From NCBI GenBank assembly GCA_965203575.1, contig OZ241894.1, forward strand, positions 1,178,001 through 1,242,000: DNA of 64,000 bases, written 5' to 3'. Shown here piece after piece: positions 40,301 through 55,300 of the stretch. Origin of the DNA: Aldehydirespirator sp965203575 (GTDB lineage: Bacteria > Actinomycetota > Acidimicrobiia > Acidimicrobiales > Aldehydirespiratoraceae). The first letter of the stretch is position 1. Each line of letters starts with the position of its first letter. The position numbers and the translations under genes are program-made. The notes under the pieces were generated by a model, which was not told where the DNA came from, searched no databases, and saw only the letters and a list, made by a program, of their open reading frames with translations.

Positions 40301-43300
40301 CAGCGCGGCCTTGGTCTTGACCTGGCCGGTGGACGTGTCGATCGCGAAGCTGGCCGCGTCGGTTCCGGTCAGCGAGTAGGTCAGCGTGTCGCTGTCGGTG
40401 TCGGTGGCCCCGAACGCGTCGCCCAGGTTGGTGTTGGCGGCGGTGTTCTCGGCGACGCTGCGGGTCGCGGTCGCCGCGGAGAAGGCGGGCGGGCTGTTGG
40501 TGGCGGTGATGCTGATGTTGACGGTGATGGTGTCGTCGGTGGTGGGGGTCTGCTCGGCGTCGCCGTCGTCGTCGATGCCGTCGGACACCTTCACCGTGAC
40601 CGTGTAGCTGGTCTTGGTCGTGACGGGCAGCGCGGCCTTGACCGAGATCTGGCCGGTGGAGCTGACCGCGAAGTACGAGACGTCGGTGCCGCCGATGGTG
40701 TAGGTCAGCGACTCGGTCTCGTCGCTGGGGTGGCTCACCTTCAGTTTGGCGCCCACCGTGGCGTTCAGCGTCGCGCTCGCCGCGGTCATGCTGCGGGTCG
40801 TCGCTCTGACCCCGTTGGTGACGGTGCCCTCATTGAAGGCGGGGTCGTCGTTGACCGCGTTGACGGTGACGGTCACGGTGGCCTGGTTGCTGGTGTCGTC
40901 GCCGTCGGTGACGGTGTACTTGAAGGTGACGTTGGTGTTGTTGTCGGCCGCGGGGGTGTAGACGATCTTGGTGCTGTCCTTGACCGTCGCGGTGCCGTGC
41001 GAGGGCCCCTGCCCCGACACGATCGACACCGAGGTCAGGGTGTCGCCGTCGTCCTCGTCGGTGTCGTTGGAGGTGACGTCGATCTCCACGGCCGCGTCCT
41101 CGTCGGTGGTCGCCGAGTCGTTCACCGCCACCGGCGCGTCGTTGACGTCGGTCACGGTGATGGTCACCGCGATGCTGTCGTCGACGGAGGTGTCGGTGCC
41201 GCCGGCGGTGTTCTTGCCGTCGGTCACGTTGACGGTGACCGAGTAGCTGGACTTGGACTCGTGGTTCAGCGCCGCCTTGGTCTTGATCCGGCCGGTGGCC
41301 GTGTCGATCGCGAAGCTGGCCGCGTCGGTTCCGCTCAGCGAGTAGGTCAGCGTGTCGCCGCTGTCGGCGTCGGTGGCCCCGAACGCGTCGCCCAGGTTGG
41401 TGTTGGCGGCGGTGTTCTCGGCGACGCTGCGGGTCGCGGTCGCCGCGGAGAAGGCGGGCGCCCGGTTGGCGTCGGTGGTGGCCGAGACCGAGGCCTCGTT
41501 CAGGGTCACCCGATTGTTGCCGGCGCCCTCGCGGCGCTCGAGCTCGAAGTCGTAGCCGGTGCCGCTGTCGAGGCTGCTCACCGTGTAGGTCGGGGAGGTC
41601 GCCGTGTCGGTCCACTGCGTGTTCGTCCAGGTCGACCACCCGCTGTCGCCGTCGGCGGTCTTCTTGTAGCGGACCCAGTAGGTGCAGGCCGGAGCCGCGG
41701 AGGTGCAGAAGCTCGCGTTGTTCCACGTCAGCACCACTGAACTGAACGCCGGATCGGCGGAGAGCCCGGCTATCGCGTCCACGGCGACCAGATGCAGGCC
41801 GGTCGTGGTGATGGTCGGGGGAGTCGCGAACGTCCCGGTCCCGGCGCCGAGGACCACCCCGTCGCTGGGAACGTCGACCGTCAGGTCGACGCTGAAGGCC
41901 CCCGCGGTGATCGTGAATGCCTTGAACAGGGAGCCGGCGCCGGGCAGCGTCGTCATGCCGTGCAGGTCGTCTGTCAAGTCCTGCGAGCCTGGAGTGGAGG
42001 AAGGCACGCCGATGGATGGGTGAAGGCCGTTCGAGTCGCAGTCCACGAAGAAGCTGAGGTCGTCCAGACTGCCGGAGCTCGGCGCGAGGCAGGCGGCCAC
42101 GAACAGCCCGAGAGTGCCCAGGGCGCTGTCGAACCAGTTCGAGCCCTTGACGGTGAACGTGTATTCGCCTGCCTTGTCGAGCGAGGTCACCTCGGTGGTG
42201 GTGTCCGTCTTCAGGTAGACCGCCACATCGGGCTGGCCCTCCTCGGCCGGGGTGGCCTGCACCGGGGTGGTGAAACTGCCGGTCCCGACGGAGTTGGTCG
42301 CGGCGACGGCCACGTCGTAGAGCGTGCCCGCGGTGAGGTCCTCGATGGTGTAGGAGGTGCCGGTGACGGCCTCGCCGTCGTTGTCGGCGCCGTCCTCGTC
42401 CTGCCAGCTGCCCGCCGCCGCGTGGTTGGCGTCGCCCTCGGTGCCGACCTGCGCGGTGCGCCACCGCACCCGGTACGTCACCGCCGCCCCGCCGCCGCGG
42501 GTGGGCGCGGCCCAGGTCACCTTCAGCGCCTCCGCCTCGACCGCCGCGGCGACGCTGCGGGGCAGGCCGGGCTTGACCGCGGTGAGGGTGCCCGTCAGCG
42601 TCGCCGTCGCCGCGGAGGACTTGATCGAGTAGTTGGCGGCGATGAACCGGCCGGCGCCGGCGCCGTGGTTGGCGAGGCTGTAAGTGACGCTGATGTTGTG
42701 GCTGCCGGCGGTGGTCGCGGCGGCGGCCGGGAAGCTGCCGGTGACCACCAGCCCGCCGCCGCGGAAGTTGGCCAGCTCTCCGGTGAGCACACCGGTGCCG
42801 TTCGCGGCCGACTTGACGAACGTAGCGGTGGTGGTGCCGTCCCAGTTGCGGGCGGTGACCGTCACGCCGCTGATGGCGGTGATCTCCTTGGCGGTGATCC
42901 TGCCCGTCACCGTGATGCTCGACGGCAGGTTGTAGTTGGTCTTGGTGGTGCCCGCCGCGGCGGTGAACGAGAACGTCGGGCTCGAGATCGAGATGCTGGT
43001 GCCGGCGTCCTTGGAGGCGAACGTGCCGCCGGTCACCGCCAGCGTCAGCGTCTCACCTGACGCCTCGCCGGTCACGGCGCCGCCCGAGAGCACCGCGCTG
43101 GAGAACGTGGTGGCGCCGTTGTAGACGCGGGTCAGCACCGCGTCGGCCACCGACACCGAGCGCTTGGTGATGTCGCCGGTGACCGTGCCCACCGTGACCG
43201 TGTAGTTGCCCACATCGGTCCCGGACGCCGACGCGCCGCTGATGGCGATGCCGGCGCCGACGTTCTTGGAGGCGTACGTCCCGCCGGACACCACCACGTC

Positions 43301-46300
43301 GTCTGCGCCGACCAGCGCCGGGTCGAAGCTGCCCCCCAGATCAGCCGGCGCGGCGTTGGTGCCGTCGTAGACCTTGTCCGCGGCCGACGACGTGTACGTG
43401 ACCGCCTTCTTGGTGATCGTGTAGCTCGTGGTGGCCGGCGCGGCGGGCAGCTCGTACTTGCCGGTGAACGCCGCCTTGATCGACAGCCCGGTCAGGCTCA
43501 GCGTGTAGCTGCCCACATCGTCGCCGGAGCCGCTGCGGGTCAGCACACTGCCCGAGACCACGTCGCCGGCCGCGTCGCCGTCGACCAGGCCACTCACCGT
43601 GAACCCGAGGTCCTCGGTCTCGCCGTACACCCGGCTGGTCTGGTCCGGGGTGATGGTCAGCACCACCAGCGCGGCGGGGGTGGCCTGCACCGGGGTGGTG
43701 AAACTGCTGGTGCCGACGGAGTTGACCGCGGCGACGGCCACGTCGTAGAGCGTGCCTACGGTGAGGTCCTCGATGGTGTAGGCAGTGCCGGTGACGGCCT
43801 CGCCGTTGTTGTCAGCACCGTCCTCGTCCTGCCAGTTGCCCGCCGCGGTGTAGCCCTGCTGGCCCTGGGTGCCGACCTGCGCGGTGCGCCACCGCACCCG
43901 GTAGGTCACCGTGGCTCCGCCGGTGCTCGCCGGCGCCGTCCAGGTCACCGCCAGGTCGCCCGCGGCGGCGGCCTTGGGGCCCGCCGTGACGCTCCGGGGC
44001 TGTCCGGGCTTGACCGCGGTGAGGGTGCCCGTCAGCGTCGCCGTCGCCGCGGAGGACTTGATCGAATAGTTGCTGGCGATGAACCGGCCGGCGCCGGCGC
44101 CGTGGTTGGCGAGGCTGTAAGTGACGCTGATGTTGTGGCTGCCGGCGGTGGTCGCGGCGGCGGCCGGGAAGCTGCCGGTGACCACCAGCCCGCCGCCGCG
44201 GAAGTTGGCCAGCTCTCCGGTGAGCACACCGGTGCCGTTCGCGGCCGACTTGACGAACGTAGCGGTGGTGGTGCCGTCCCAGTTGCGGGCGGTGACCGTC
44301 ACGCCGCTGATGGCGGTGATCTCCTTGGCGGTGATCCTGCCCGTCACCGTGATGCTCGACGGCAGGTTGTAGTTGGTCTTGGTGGTGCCCGCCGCGGCGG
44401 TGAACGAGAACGTCGGGCTCGAGATCGAGATGCTGGTGCCGGCGTCCTTGGAGGCGAACGTGCCGCCGGTCACCACCAGTGTCAGCGTCTCACCTGACGC
44501 CTCGCCGGTCACCTCGCCGCCCGAGAGCACCGCGCTGGAGAACGTGGTGGCGCCGTTGTAGACGCGGGTCAGCACCGCGTCGGCCACCGACACCGGACGC
44601 TTGGTGATGTCGCCGGTGACCGTGCCCACCGTGACCATGTAGTTGTCCTTGTCGTCGCCGGAGACCGACGCGCCGCTGACCGTGATGTTGGCGCCGACGT
44701 TCTTGGACGCGTACGTGCCGCCGGACACCACCACGTCGTCGCCGGAGACCAGCGCGGGGGAGAAGCTGCCCCCCAGATTCGACGGCGCCGTCGTGGAGCC
44801 GTCATAGACCTTGTCCGCGGCCGACGACGTGTACGTGACCGCCTTCTTGGTGATCGTGTAGGTCGTGGTGGCCGGCGCGGCGGGCAGCTCGTACTTGTCC
44901 GCGAACGCCGCCTTGATCGACAGCCCGGTCAGGCTCAGCGTGTAGCTGCCCACATCGTCGCCGGAGCCGCTGCGGGTCAGCACACTGCCCGAGACCACGT
45001 CGCCGGCCGGGTCGCCGGTGTCGAGGCCCCCCACAACAAACCCCAGGTCCTCGGTCTCGCCATACACCCGGGTGGTCTGGTTCGGGGTGATCGTCAACAC
45101 CTTGAACGCGGCCGGGGTGGCCTGCACCGCGGAGCTGAACTCGCCGGTCCCGACGGAGTTGACCGCCGCCACGGCCACGTCATAGGCCGTGCCCGCGGTC
45201 AGGTCCTCGATGGTGTAGGCAGTGCCGGTGACGGCCTCGCCGGTGTTGTCGTCGCCGTCGGCGTCCTGCCAGTTGCCCGCAGCCACATAGCCCTCGTTGC
45301 CCTCGGTGCCGACCTGCGCGGTGCGCCACCGCACCCGGTAGCCCGACACCGCCGCCCCGCCCGTGCTCGCCGGCGCCTCCCAGGTCACCTTCAGCGCCTC
45401 CGCGACGGAAGCCGCGGCGAGGCTCTGGGGCTGGCTGGGCTTGACCGCGGTGAGGGTGCCCGTCAGCGTCGCCGTCGCCGCTGAGGTCTTGATCGAGTAG
45501 TTGCTGGCGATGAACCGGCCGGCGCCGGCGCCGTGGTTGGCGAGGCTGTAAGTGACGTCGATGTTGTGGCTGCCGGCGGAGGTCGCGGCGGCAGCCGGGA
45601 AGCTGCCGGTGACGACCAGCCCGCCGCCGCGGAAACTGGCCAGCTCACCGCTGAGCACCCCGGTTCCGGTGGCGGAGGACGTGACGAAGGCAGCGGTGGT
45701 GGCGCCGTCCCAGTTGCGGGCGGTGACCGTCACGCCGTTGATGGCGGTGATCTCCTTGGCGGTGATCCTGCCCGTCACCGTGATGCTCGACGGCAGGTTG
45801 TAGTTGGTCTTGGCAGTTCCTTGGGCGGCGGTGAACGAGAACGTCGGGCTGGAGATCGAGATGCTGGTGCCGGCGTCCTTGGACGCGAACGTGCCGCCGG
45901 ACACCACCAGCGTCAACGTCTCCCCGGAGGCCTCGCCGGTGACCTCGCCGCCGGAGAGCACCGCGCTGGAGAACGTGGTGGCGCCGTTGTAGACGCGGGT
46001 CAGCACCGCGTCGGCCACCGACACCGGACGCTTGGTGATGTCGCCGGTGATCGTGCCCACCGTGACCATGTAGTTGTCCTTGTCGTCGCCGGAGACCGAC
46101 GCGCCGCTGACCGTGATGTTGGCGCCGACGTTCTTGGACGCGTACGTGCCGCCGGACACCACCACGTCGTCTGTGCCGATCAGCGCCGGGTTGAAGCTGC
46201 CCCCCAGATTCGACGGCGCGGCGTTGGTGCCGTCATAGACCTTGTCCGCGGCCGACGAGGTGTACGTGACCGCCTTCTTGGTGATCGTGTAGGCCGTGGT

Positions 46301-49300
46301 GGCCGGCGCGGTGGGCAGCTCGTACTTGCCGGTGAACGCCGCCTTGATCGACAGCCCGGTCAGGCTCAGCGTGTAGCTGCCCACGTCGTCGCCGGAGCCG
46401 CTGCGGGTCAGCACGCTGCCCGAGACCACGTCGCCGGCCGCGTCGCCGTCAACCAGGCCACTCACCGTGAACCCGAGGTCCTCGGTCTCGCCGTACACCC
46501 GGCTGGTCTGGTTCGGAGTGATCGTCAACACCTTCAACGCGGTGGGGGTGGCCTGCACCGGCGTGGTGAAGTCGCTGGCGCCGACGGAGTTGACCGCCGC
46601 GACGGCCACGTCGTAGAGCGTGCCCGCGGTGAGGTCCTCGATGGTGTAGGTGAGCACGTCGCCGACGGCCTCGCCGTCGTCGTCGTCGCCGTCCTCGTCC
46701 TGCCAGCTGCCCGCGGCCACATGGCCCTGCTCGCCCTGGGTGCCGACCTGCGCGGTGCGCCACCGCACCCGGTACGTCACCGCCGCGCCGCCGCTGCTCG
46801 CCGCCGTCCAAGTCGCCTTCAGCGCCTGCGTGGCCGCCTCCGCGGCGACGCTCTGGGGCTGTCCGGGCTTGACCGCGGTGAGCGTGCCCGTCAGCGTCGC
46901 CGTCGCCGCGGAGGACTTGATCGAATAGTTGCCGGCGATGAACCGGCCGGCGCCGGCGCCGTGGTTGGCGAGGCTGTAAGTGACGTTGATGTTGTGGCTG
47001 CCGGCGGTGGTCCTCGCGGCGTCGGGGAAACTGCCGGTGACGACCAGCCCGCCGCCGCGGAAGTTGGCCAGTTCGCCGGTGAGCACACCGGTTCCGGTGG
47101 CGGCCGACGTGTTGAAGGCAGCGGTGGTGGCGCCGTCCCAGTTGCGGGCGGTGACCGTCACGCCGCTGATGGCGGTGATCTCCTTGGCGGTGATCCTGCC
47201 CGTCACCGTGATGGATGCAGGCAGGTTGTAGTTGGCCTTGGCAGTGCCTTGGGCGGCGGTGAACGAGAACGTCGGGCTGGAGATCGAGATGCTGGTGCCC
47301 GCGTCCTTGGACGCGAACGTGCCTCCGGACACCACCAGCGTCAGCGTCTCCCCGGTCACCGCGCCGGTCACCGCCCCGCCCGACAGCACCGCACTCGAGA
47401 ACGTCGTCGCGCCGTTGTAGACCCGGGTCAGCACCGCGTCGGCCACCGACACCGAGCGCTTGGTGATGTCACCGGTGATCGTCCCCACCGTGACCGTGTA
47501 GTTGCCCACATCGGCGCCGGAGACCGACGCACCGCTCACCGTGATGTTGGCGGCGACGTTCTTGGAGGCGTACGTCCCGCCGGACACCACCACGTCGTCG
47601 CCGTCGATCAGCGCCGGGTTGAAGCTGCCCCCCAAGTTCGACGGCGCGGCGTTGGTGCCGTCATAGACCTTGTCCGCGGCCGACGACGTGTAGGTGACGG
47701 CCTTCTTGGTGATCGTGTAGGTCGTCGCGGTGGGCGCAGTGGGCAGCTTGTACTTGTCGGTGAACGCCGCCTGGATCGACAGCGACCCCAGGCTCAGCGT
47801 GTAGCTGCCCACGCCATCGCCGGGGGTGCGCGAAAGCTTGTCGCCCGACACCACATCCGCGGCGTCGTCACCGGTGTCGAGGCCCCCCACCGCGAAGCCC
47901 AGATCCTCGCTGGCGCCGTACACCCGGGTGATCTGGTTCGGGGTGATCGTCAACACCTTGAACGCGGCCGGGGTGGCCTGCACCGCGGAGCTGAACTCGC
48001 CGGTCCCGACGGAGTTCACCGCCGCCACAGCCACGTCATAGGCCGTGCCCGCGGCCAGGTCCCCGATGGTGTAGGCAGTGCCGGTGACGGCCTCGCCGTC
48101 GTCGTCGGCACCGTCCGCGTCCTGCCAATCGCCCGCCGCCACATATCCCTCGTTGCCCTCGGTGCCGACCGCGGCGGTGCGCCACCGCACCCGATAGCCC
48201 GACACCGCCGCCCCGCCCGTGCTCGCCGGCGCCTCCCAAGTCGCCTTCAGCGCCTCCGCCACGGCAGCCGCGGCGAGGCTCTGGGGCTGGCCGGGCTTGA
48301 CCGCGGTGAGGGTGCCCGTCAGCGTCGCCGTCGCCGCGGAGGACTTGATCGAATAGTTGGAGGCGATGAACCCGCCGACGCCGGAGCCGTGGTCGGCGAG
48401 GGTGTATGTGACGTCGATGTTGTGGCTGCCGGCTGTGGTCCTCGCGGCGTCGGGGAAGCTGCCGGTCACCACCAGACCGCCGCCGCGGAAGTTGGCCAGC
48501 TCACCGGTGAGCACACCTGTTCCGGTCGCGGCGGACCTGTTGAACGCAGCGGTGGTGGCGCCGTCCCAGTCGCGGGCGGTGACCGTCACGCCGTTGATGG
48601 CGGTGATCTCCTTGGCGGTGATCCTGCCCGTCACCGTGATGGATGCGGGCAGGTTGTAGTTGGTCTTGGCAGTGCCTTGGGCGGCGGTGAACGAGAACGT
48701 CGGGCTGGAGATCGAGATGCTGGTGGCCGCGTCCTTGGACGCGAACGTGCCGCCGGACACCGCCAAGGTGAGGGTCTCCCCGGAGGCCTCGCCGGTCACC
48801 TCGCCGCCGGAGAGCACCGCGCTGGAGAACGTGGTGGCGCCGTTGTAGACGCGGGTCAGCACCGCGTCGGCCACCGACACCGAGCGCTTGGTGATGTCGC
48901 CGGTGATCGTGCCCACCGTGACCGTGTAGTTGCCCACATCGGTCCCGGACGCCGACGCGCCGCTGATCGCGATCCCGGCCGCGACGTTCTTGGACGCGTA
49001 CGTGCCGCCGGACACCACCACGTCGTCGTCGTCGATCAGCGCCGGGTTGAAGCTGCCCCCCAAGTTCGACGGCGCGGCGTTGGTGCCGTCGTAGACCTTG
49101 TCCGCGGCCGTCGAGGTGTAGGTGACCGCCTTCTTGGTGATCGTGTAGGCCGTGGTGGCCGGCGCGGCCGGCAGCTTGTACTTGTTGGCGAACGCCGCCT
49201 TGATCGACAGCGACCCCAGGCTCAGCGTGTAGCTGCCCACGCCATCGCCGGGGGTGCGCGAGAGCTTGTCGCCAGATACCACGTCGCCGGCCGGGTCGCC

Positions 49301-52300
49301 GGTGTCGAGGCCCCCCACCGCGAACCCCAGGTCCTCGCTGGCGCCGTACACCCGGGTGATCTGGTTCGGGGTGATCGTCAACACCTTGAACGCGGCCGGG
49401 GTGGCCTGCACCGCGGAGCTGAACTCGCCGGTCCCGACGGAGTTCACCGCCGCCACCGCCACGTCATAGGCCGTGCCCGCGGTGAGGCTTCCGATCGTGT
49501 AGGCGAGCACGTCGCCCACGTCCTCGCCGGTGTCGTCGGCACCGTCCGCGTCCTGCCAATCGCCCGCGGCCACATATCCCTCGTTGCCCTCGGTGCCGAC
49601 CGCGGCGGTGCGCCACCGCACCCGATAGCCCGACACCGCCGCCCCGCCCGTGCTCGCCGGCGCCTCCCAAGTCGCCTTCACCGCCTCCGCCACGGCAGCC
49701 GCGGCGAGGCTCTGAGGCTGGCCGGGCTTGACCGCGGTGAGCGTGCCCGTCAGCGTCGCCGTCGCCGCCGAAGTCTTGATCGAGTAGTTGCTGGCGATGA
49801 ACCGGCCGGCGCCGGAGCCCTGGTCGGCCAACGTGTAGACGACGTCGATGTTGTGGTTGCCGGCGGTGGTCGCGGCGGCTGCCGGGAAGCTGCCGGTCAC
49901 GACCAGACCGCCGCCGCGGAAGTTGGCCAGTTCGCCGGTCAGCACCCCGGTCCCGTTCGCGGCCGACGTGACGAAGGCAGCGGTGGTGGCGCCGTCCCAG
50001 TTGCGGGCGGTGACCGTCACGCCGCTGATGGCGGTGATCTCCTTGGCGGTGATCCTGCCCGTCACCGTGATGGATGCGGGCAGGTTGTAGTTGGCCTTGG
50101 CGGTGCCTTGGGCGGCGGTGAACGAGAACGTCGGGCTGGAGATCGAGATGCTGGTGCCGGCGTCCTTGGACGCGAACGTGCCGCCGGACACCACCAGCGT
50201 CAGCGTCTCCCCGGTCACCGCGCCGGTCACCGCCCCGCCCGACAGCACCGCTCCCGAGAACGTCGTCGCGCCGTTGTAGACCCGGGTCAGCACCGCGTCG
50301 GCCACCGACACCGAGCGCTTGGTGATGTCGCCGGTGATCGTCCCCACCGTGACCGTGTAGTTGCCCACATCGTCGCCGGAGACCGACGCACCGCTCACCG
50401 TGATGTTGGCGGCGACGTTCTTGGACGCGTACGTGCCGCCGGACACCACCACGTCGTCGCTGCCGACCAGCGCCGGGTCGAAGCTGCCCCCCAGATCCGA
50501 CGGCGCCGTCCTGGAGCCGTCATAGACCTTGTCCGCGGCCGACGACGTGTAGGTGACCGCCTTCTTGGTGATCGTGTACGTCGCCGCGGTGGGCGCGGCC
50601 GGCAGCTTGTACTTGTCCGCGAACGCCGCCTTGATCGACAGCCCGGTCAGGCTCAGCGTGTAGCTGCCCACATCGTCGCCCGGGGTGCGCGAAAGCTTGT
50701 CGCCCGACACCACATCCGCGGCGTCGTCGCCGGAGTCGAGACCCCCCACCGCGAAGCCCAGATCCTCAGCGGCGCCGTACACCCGGGTGATCTGGTTCGG
50801 GGTGATCGTCAACACCTTCAGCGCGGTGGGGATGGCGACCGCGACCGCGGACTCCAGCGTCTTGGGGCCCTCCAGATCCTTGTTGCCGACCTCGCGCCTG
50901 ACCCTGATGGCCACCCCGGCGGCGGGAACGCCCTCGGTGGGCACGGTGTAGGCCATCGACGCGGCGAGGTCGCCCAGCGACCAGTTCGTGTCGCCCTCGG
51001 GGCCCTCGGTGGGCACCGTTATGTCCACTGCGTTGTCGCTGTCGCAGTGCTCGTCGGCGACCTCGGCGAGGCCCCCGGAGGGGATGGTGCAGAACTCGCC
51101 CTTGACCGGCCCCTGGTTCCAGCTCTGGAACCGCGAGAAGACCTTCGGGCCCGCGGTCCAGTTCGACCCCGACAGCGTGAAGTTGCGCTTGCCGGCCGAG
51201 GGGGTCGTCTCGGTCGCCGTCAGTGTCGGGCGGTCCCCCGGTGGTATCACCACCACCGCCTGGCCCTGGATGCGGGCCAGGTCGCCCGCGGAGTAGGCCA
51301 GCCCGTAGGGCGGCACGCCCCCTGCGGGCACCGTGTAGGTCAGCGTCTTGGTCCACTTGCCGCCGACCACGTCCTTGTCTTGGAGCAGCCCGGCGAGGTT
51401 GGCGTAGCAGAAGTTGTCGAAGTTGCGGCCGGTGATCGCCCTCAGCGCGACGTCGGGATCGGGGCCCTCGGGAACCCGGCACAGCACCAGCCCGGGCGCC
51501 ACGATCCACTTCGAGCCCTTGGCGGCGAAGTCGCTCGTGTCGCCCGGCGTCAGCGCGTCGCGCTGGGTGCGGGTCAGGGCCGTCACGTCGATGACCCCCG
51601 GGGCGTGGATCACCGCGAGCGCGAACGCCCGGCTGCTGCTGCTCTGGTCGTCGCCGCTGACCCTCACCGCGACCCCGTCGCCGGGAACGCCGTCGGTGGG
51701 AGTCGTGTAGGTCATCGTCTCGCCGGAGAACTTGCCGTCGCTGTCGGTGGTTATCGACTTCCGGCCCTTCGGGACGCAGTCGGAGTCGGCGATCGTGCTG
51801 AGGTCCCCCGACGCGGGGGCCGCGCAGAACTCTGCGGTCAGTGTCGTCGACGCCTTCCAGCCGTCGCCGGACAACACCACGTCGTGGGTGTCGCCGGAGT
51901 CGTCGTCGGCGCCGGGGTAGAGCCCCCCGCCGTCGCGGGTCGGATGGCTCTTGCTGTTGTCGATGGCGCCCAGGATCACACCCCGCGTCTGCCACGCCTC
52001 CGCCGACACCCACACCGCCTCGATCAGCTTGTTGACGCTCTGTCCTTCCTGGAGGCCCACTTTGGCGCTGATCACGATCCCCTCGACGGGGACGTCGACC
52101 GCTATGTCCACACTGAAGGACCCCTCAGCATCGACCGAGAACACATTGGCGGCGTCGATGACCTGGAGGAAGAGGATGCGTCCCGAAGTCGCGTGGGGGT
52201 CCCCAAGGTCCTGCGACCCCTCCGTCGTGCCGGCCGTCTCGCCGGTGCTCTTCAGGAACGCGAGGAGATCGCTTCCCAGGTCGCAGTCCAAGAGGTGGTT

Positions 52301-55300
52301 CACATCGTCGGCGTCGCCTGATTCGGGCACGATGCAGGCGAACAGATACAGCGTGCCGCTCAGGTCGGTCCAGCCGGTGCCGGCGACGGTGAGCGTCTGC
52401 TCGCCCGCGCCCGTCGCCGTCAGCCCGGTGCAGTCCGCCGCCGCGCTCGGGCCCGCGCACGCCTTCAGCGTGGCCTCCGCCTTGGGGGTGGCCTGCACCG
52501 GCGTGGTGAAGTCGCTGGCGCCGGCGGAGTTGACCGCCGCGACGGCCACGTCGTAGGCCGTGCCCGCGGTGAGGTCCTCGATGGTGTAGGCGGTGCCGGT
52601 GACGGCCTCGCCGTCGTCGTCGGCGCCGTCGGCGTCCTGCCAGTCGCCCGCCGCGGTGTAGCCCGCGTCGCCGTCGGTGCCGACCTGGGCGGTGCGCCAC
52701 CGCACCCGGTACGTCACCGTGGCTCCTCCGGTGCTCGCCGGCGCCTCCCAGGTCACCTTCAGCGCCTCCGCGGCGACCGCCGCGGCGAGGCTCTGGGGCT
52801 GGCTGGGCTTGACCGCGGTGAGGGTGCCCGTCAGCGTCGCCGTCGCCGCGGAGGACTTGATCGAGTAGTTGCCGGCGATGAACCGGCCGGCGCCGGCGCC
52901 CTGGTCGGCCAACGTGTAGACGACGTTGATGTTGTGGTTGCCGGCGGTGGTCGCGGCGGCTGCCGGGAAGCTGCCGGTCACGACCAGACCGCCGCCGCGG
53001 AAGTTGGCCAGTTCGCCGGTGAGCACACCGGTGCCGGTGGCGGAGGACGTGACGAAGGCAGCGGTGGTGGAGCCGTCCCAGTTGCGGGCGGTGACCGTCA
53101 CGCCGTTGATGGCGGTGATCTCCTTGGCGGTGATCCTGCCCGTCACCGTGATGGATGCGGGCAGGTTGTAGTTGGCCTTGGCGGTGCCTTGGGCGGCGGT
53201 GAACGAGAACGTCGGGCTGGAGATCGAGATGCTGGTGCCGGCGTCCTTGGACGCGAACGTGCCGCCGGACACCACCAGCGTCAGCGTCTCCCCGGTCACC
53301 GCGCCGGTCACCGCCCCGCCCGACAGCACCGCACTGGAGAACGTCGTCGCCCCGTTGTAGACCCGGGTCAGCACCGCGTCGGCCACCGCCACCTCGCGCT
53401 TGGTGATGTCTCCGGTGATCGTCCCCACCGTGACCGTGTAGTTGCCGGCGTCGGTCCCGGAGGGCGACGCGCCGCTGATGACGATCCCGGCCGCGACGTT
53501 CTTGGAGGCGTACGTGCCGCCGGTCACGTCCACGTCGTCGTTGCCGATCAGCGCCGGGTTGAAGCTGCCCCCCAGACTCGACGGCGCGGCGTTGGTGCCG
53601 TCGTATACCTTGTCCGCAGTCGTCGAGGTGTAGGTGACCGCCTTCTTGGTGATCGTGTAGCTCGTGGTGGCCGGCGCGGTGGGCAGCTTGTACTTGTCGG
53701 TGAACGCCGCCTCGATCGACAGCGACCCCAGGCTCAGCGTGTAGCTGCCCACATCGTCGCCCGGGGTGCGGGCCAGCTTGTCGCCAGACACCACATCCGC
53801 GGCGTCGTCGCCGGAGTCGAGACCCCCCACCGCGAAGCCCAGATCCTCAGCGGCGCCGTACACCCGGGTGATCTGGTTCGGGGTGATCGTCAACACCTTG
53901 AACGCGGCCGGGGTGGCCTGCACCGCGGAGCTGAACTCCCCGGTCCCGACGGAGTTCACCGCCGCCACAGCCACGTCATAGGCCGTCCCCGCGGTCAGGC
54001 CCCCGATCGTGTAGGCAGTGCCGGTGACGGCCTCGCCGGTGTCGTCGGCGCCGTCGTCGTCCTGCCAGTCGCCCGCCGCGGTGTAGCCCTCGTTGCCCTC
54101 GGTGCCGACCGCGGCGGTGCGCCACCGCACCCGGTAGCCCGACACCGCCGCCCCGCCCGTGCTCGCCGGCGCCTCCCAGGTCGCCTTCACCGCCTCCGCC
54201 ACGGCAGCCGCGGCGAGGCTCTGGGGCTGGCCGGGCTTGACCGCGGTGAGGGTGCCCGTCAGCGTCGCCGTCGCCGCGGAGGACTTGATCGAATAGTTGG
54301 AGGCGATGAACCCGCTGGTGCCGGAGCCGTGGTCGGCGAGGGTGTATGTGACGTCGATGTTGTGGTTGCCGGCTGTGGTCTTCGCGGCGTCGGGGAAGCT
54401 GCCGGTGACCACCAGCCCGCCGCCGCGGAAGCTGGTCAGTTCACCGGTGAGCACACCTGTTCCGGTGGCGGCGGACCTGTTGAACGCAGCGGTGGTGGTG
54501 CCGTCCCAGTTGCGGGCGGTGACCGTCACGCCAGCGATGGCGGTGATCTCCTTGGCGGTGATCCTGCCCGTCACAGTGATGGATGCAGGCAGGTTGTAGT
54601 TGGTCTTGGCAGTGCCTTGGGAGGCGGTGAACGAGAACGTCGGGCTGGAGATCGAGATGCTGGTGCCGGCGTCTTTGGACGCGAACGTGCCGCCCGACAC
54701 CGCCAAGGTGAGGGTCTCCCCGGAGGCCTCGCCGGTTACCTCGCCGCCGGAGAGCACCGCACTGGAGAACGTGGTGGCGCCGTTGTAGACGCGGGTCAGC
54801 ACCGCGTCGGCCACCGACACCGAGCGCTTGGTGATGTCGCCGGTGATCGTGCCCACCGTGACCGTGTAGTTGCCCTTGTCGGCGCCGGAGACCGACGCAC
54901 CGCTCACCGTGATGTTGGCGGCGACGTTCTTGGAGGCGTACGTGCCGCCGGACACCACCACGTCGTCGTCGTCGATCAGCGCCGGGTTGAAGCTGCCCCC
55001 CAAGTTCGACGGCGCGGCGTTGGTGCCGTCGTAGACCTTGTCCGCGGCCGTCGAGGTGTAGGTGACCGCCTTCTTGGTGATCGTGTAGGTCGTCGCGGTG
55101 GGCGCAGTGGGCAGCTTGTACTTGTCGGCGAACGCCGCCTGGATCGACAGCGACCCCAGGCTCAGCGTGTAGCTGCCCACGCCATCGCCGGGGGTGCGCG
55201 AGAGCTTGTCGCCCGACACCACATCCGCGGCGTCGTCGCCGGTGTCGAGACCCCCCACCGCGAACCCCAGATCCTCAGCGGCGCCGTACACCCGGGTGAT

